Shown here in pieces: positions 37,697-39,195 of a stretch of 39,195 nucleotides of DNA. Within the stretch, counting starts at the first letter, position 1; every line of letters begins with the position of its first letter. This stretch comes from an uncultured Actinomycetes bacterium (lineage in GTDB: Bacteria > Actinomycetota > Acidimicrobiia > Acidimicrobiales > Ilumatobacteraceae). Under the pieces are notes generated by a model. It had not been told where the DNA came from. It saw only the letters and a list, made by a program, of their open reading frames with translations, and ran no database searches. Where the stretch lies: NCBI GenBank assembly GCA_937927625.1, contig CALBSD010000094.1, positions 1-39,195 of the forward strand, written 5' to 3'. Position numbers and translations under genes: made by a program.

Positions 37697-39195
37697 TTAG
37701 GCGAGGTCTGTGGCCGCGCCGGTGAACTGGCTTTGGTAGAGGCGGTAGTACGCACCCTGTGCTGCCAGCAACTGTTCGTGATTACCTTGTTCCACGATGC
37801 GCCCTGCTTCCATCACCAAGATGACGTTGGCATCGCGAATAGTGGAGAGTCGGTGTGCAATGACGAAACACGTGCGCTGGCTACGAAGTGCAACCATTGC
37901 TTTTTGAATCAGGACTTCTGTTCGAGTGTCGACCGAGCTGGTGGCTTCATCAAGAATCAAAATGGTCGGATCTGCCAGGAATGCACGAGCAATGGTGAGC
38001 AACTGCTTCTCACCGGCGCTCACTGCCCCGCCTTCATTATCAAGCACGGTGTCATAGCCCTGCGGCAATGAGTGCACGAAACGGTCAACGTATGCAGCCT
38101 TCGCCGCAGCACGAATCTGTTCTTCGGTTGCGGAGGGATTTCCGTAAGCGATGTTCTCGCGAATGGTTCCACCGAACAACCACGTGTCTTGCAACACCAT
38201 GCCGATGTTCTTACGTAAATCACTACGAGGCATCAATGCGATGTCATACCCGTCAAGAGTGATACGGCCGCTATTGAGATCGTAGAAACGCATGATGAGG
38301 TTCACCAAGGTTGTCTTGCCGGCACCAGTTGGGCCAACAATTGCCACCGTGGTGCCGGGTTCCGCCACCAATGAGAGATCTTCAATGAGTGGACGCTCAG
38401 GCAAGTACGAGAACTGCACGTGTTCAAATGCAACACGTCCCACAACAGCAGGCATCTCTACTTCTGCGGGCTCAACACTCTCTTCGTCGGCATCAAGCAC
38501 TTCAAAGACGCGCTCTGCAGAGGCAACACCAGACTGCAGCACGTTCATCATTGATGCGGTCTGCGTCAGTGGCTGAGTGAACTGACGCGAATACTGGATG
38601 AATGCCTGCACATCGCCCAAGCCCATGGCACGAGAGGCAACGCGAAGGCCACCGACAACAGCAATGAGGACATAGTTCACGTTGCCCACGAACATCATCG
38701 CTGGCTGAATGGAACCCGACATGAACTGGGCACCAAAACCAGCTTCGAATAACTTCTCATTCGTGACCGCGAATCGCTCTTCCACATCTTTCTGGCGACC
38801 AAAGGTCTTCACAATTGCGTGACCCGTGAAGGTTTCTTCAATGAGTCCGTTCAGTGCGCCAGTGTGTGACCACTGTGCGATGAAACGCTTCTTCGAACGA
38901 TTCGCAATTTGCTTCATTGAGAGAATGGAAAGCGGCACTGTCACGATTGCAATCAGTGCGAGCAGCCATGAGACCCAAATCATCATAATGAGCACGCCAA
39001 CAATGGTGAGCAAGGATGTAATCAACTGGCTCAGTGATTGCTGAAGGCTCTGCGAGATGTTGTCAATGTCGTTTGTGACGCGGCTGAGAAGATCTCCGCG
39101 CGACTGCGCATCGATGTACCGCAGTGGCAAACGATGTATTTTGTCTTCGATATCTGCACGCAATGTGAACATGGTGCGCTGTACCACGCCGGCGA
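37697..39195 (-). CDS. ABC exporter half-transporter (permease-ATPase fusion), N-terminus cut by the window edge
   Basis: About 500 C-terminal codons of an MsbA/LmrCD-type exporter. The membrane domain shows the coupling-helix region SRGDLLSRVTNDIDNISQSLQ followed by at least four membrane segments. The nucleotide-binding domain has Walker A GPTGAGKTTLV, the Q-loop segment GMVLQDTWLF, signature VSAGEKQLLTIARAF (instead of LSGGQ), Walker B ILILDEATSSVD and the H-loop VIAHRLSTI. The VSAGEKQ form is typical of heterodimeric exporters, so a partner half probably lies beyond the right edge. The substrate (lipid, drug or peptide) is not readable. The frame remains open at 39195, so the first membrane helices are missing. 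Confidence 0.93.
   Translation of the reverse strand, partial: AGVVQRTMFTLRADIEDKIHRLPLRYIDAQSRGDLLSRVTNDIDNISQSLQQSLSQLITSLLTIVGVLIMMIWVSWLLALIAIVTVPLSILSMKQIANRSKKRFIAQWSHTGALNGLIEETFTGHAIVKTFGRQKDVEERFAVTNEKLFEAGFGAQFMSGSIQPAMMFVGNVNYVLIAVVGGLRVASRAMGLGDVQAFIQYSRQFTQPLTQTASMMNVLQSGVASAERVFEVLDADEESVEPAEVEMPAVVGRVAFEHVQFSYLPERPLIEDLSLVAEPGTTVAIVGPTGAGKTTLVNLIMRFYDLNSGRITLDGYDIALMPRSDLRKNIGMVLQDTWLFGGTIRENIAYGNPSATEEQIRAAAKAAYVDRFVHSLPQGYDTVLDNEGGAVSAGEKQLLTIARAFLADPTILILDEATSSVDTRTEVLIQKAMVALRSQRTCFVIAHRLSTIRDANVILVMEAGRIVEQGNHEQLLAAQGAYYRLYQSQFTGAATDLA

Overview
This window reads as chromosomal DNA of an actinobacterium, most likely from the class Acidimicrobiia. The class is inferred from gene content, because there is no rRNA gene here to confirm it. 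The actinobacterial markers are a WhiB regulator, a DUF3040 protein, a PimB'-like mannosyltransferase, an F420-type luciferase-like oxidoreductase and the order mraZ-rsmH-ftsL-ftsI. G+C looks to be in the mid-50s percent by eye. Genes are tightly packed, with many ATGA/GTGA overlaps and several starts that look leaderless. I see no IS element, integrase, CRISPR array, phage gene or tRNA.

Left part (1-6403, all minus strand). The division/cell-wall operon mraZ-rsmH-ftsL-ftsI runs off the left edge. It is preceded by an array of eight roughly 10-bp MraZ-type boxes lying over a TTGACA promoter. A strong 15-bp RNA stem sits between mraZ and rsmH. Upstream lie a lipoate-protein ligase family gene, an HNH nuclease, a short hypothetical gene, a DUF3040 membrane protein and DNA polymerase IV.

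6453-15509. A plus-strand operon (small membrane protein, inositol-monophosphatase-family enzyme, canonical glycerol kinase) converges on a long minus-strand operon. In transcription order that operon is trpD, thrB, a Cys-rich small protein, queG, a PimB'-like glycosyltransferase, a membrane protein, an SRPBCC protein and a ROK sugar kinase. A WhiB gene with its own promoter lies just upstream of trpD.

15596-25091. A minus-strand oxidative-stress/iron operon (Fur-family regulator, rubrerythrin, CCG-domain Fe-S oxidoreductase, DUF3501) is divergent from a plus-strand operon. The plus-strand operon encodes FAD glycerol-3-phosphate dehydrogenase, an alkyl-DHAP-synthase-like flavoprotein and a second FGGY kinase. 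That kinase has lost three of the residues that bind glycerol in true glycerol kinases. Two Tat-exported ferritin-like proteins follow, then the RNase P RNA gene.

25106-39195. On the minus strand come a histidine phosphatase, a membrane protein, a class A penicillin-binding protein and formate-tetrahydrofolate ligase. On the plus strand come an F420-type LLM oxidoreductase and a lactate-dehydrogenase cluster (lldD-like, TIGR03792-like, aldo/keto reductase, SsuD-like monooxygenase). A TetR regulator is divergent from a VIT1-type Fe/Mn transporter, followed by an acyl-CoA dehydrogenase. An ABC exporter half runs off the right edge.

The most unusual items are the glpD/AGPS-like/FGGY triad with its altered kinase pocket, the structured leader of rsmH, the expanded MraZ operator and the Ser/Arg-rich cytoplasmic tail of FtsI.
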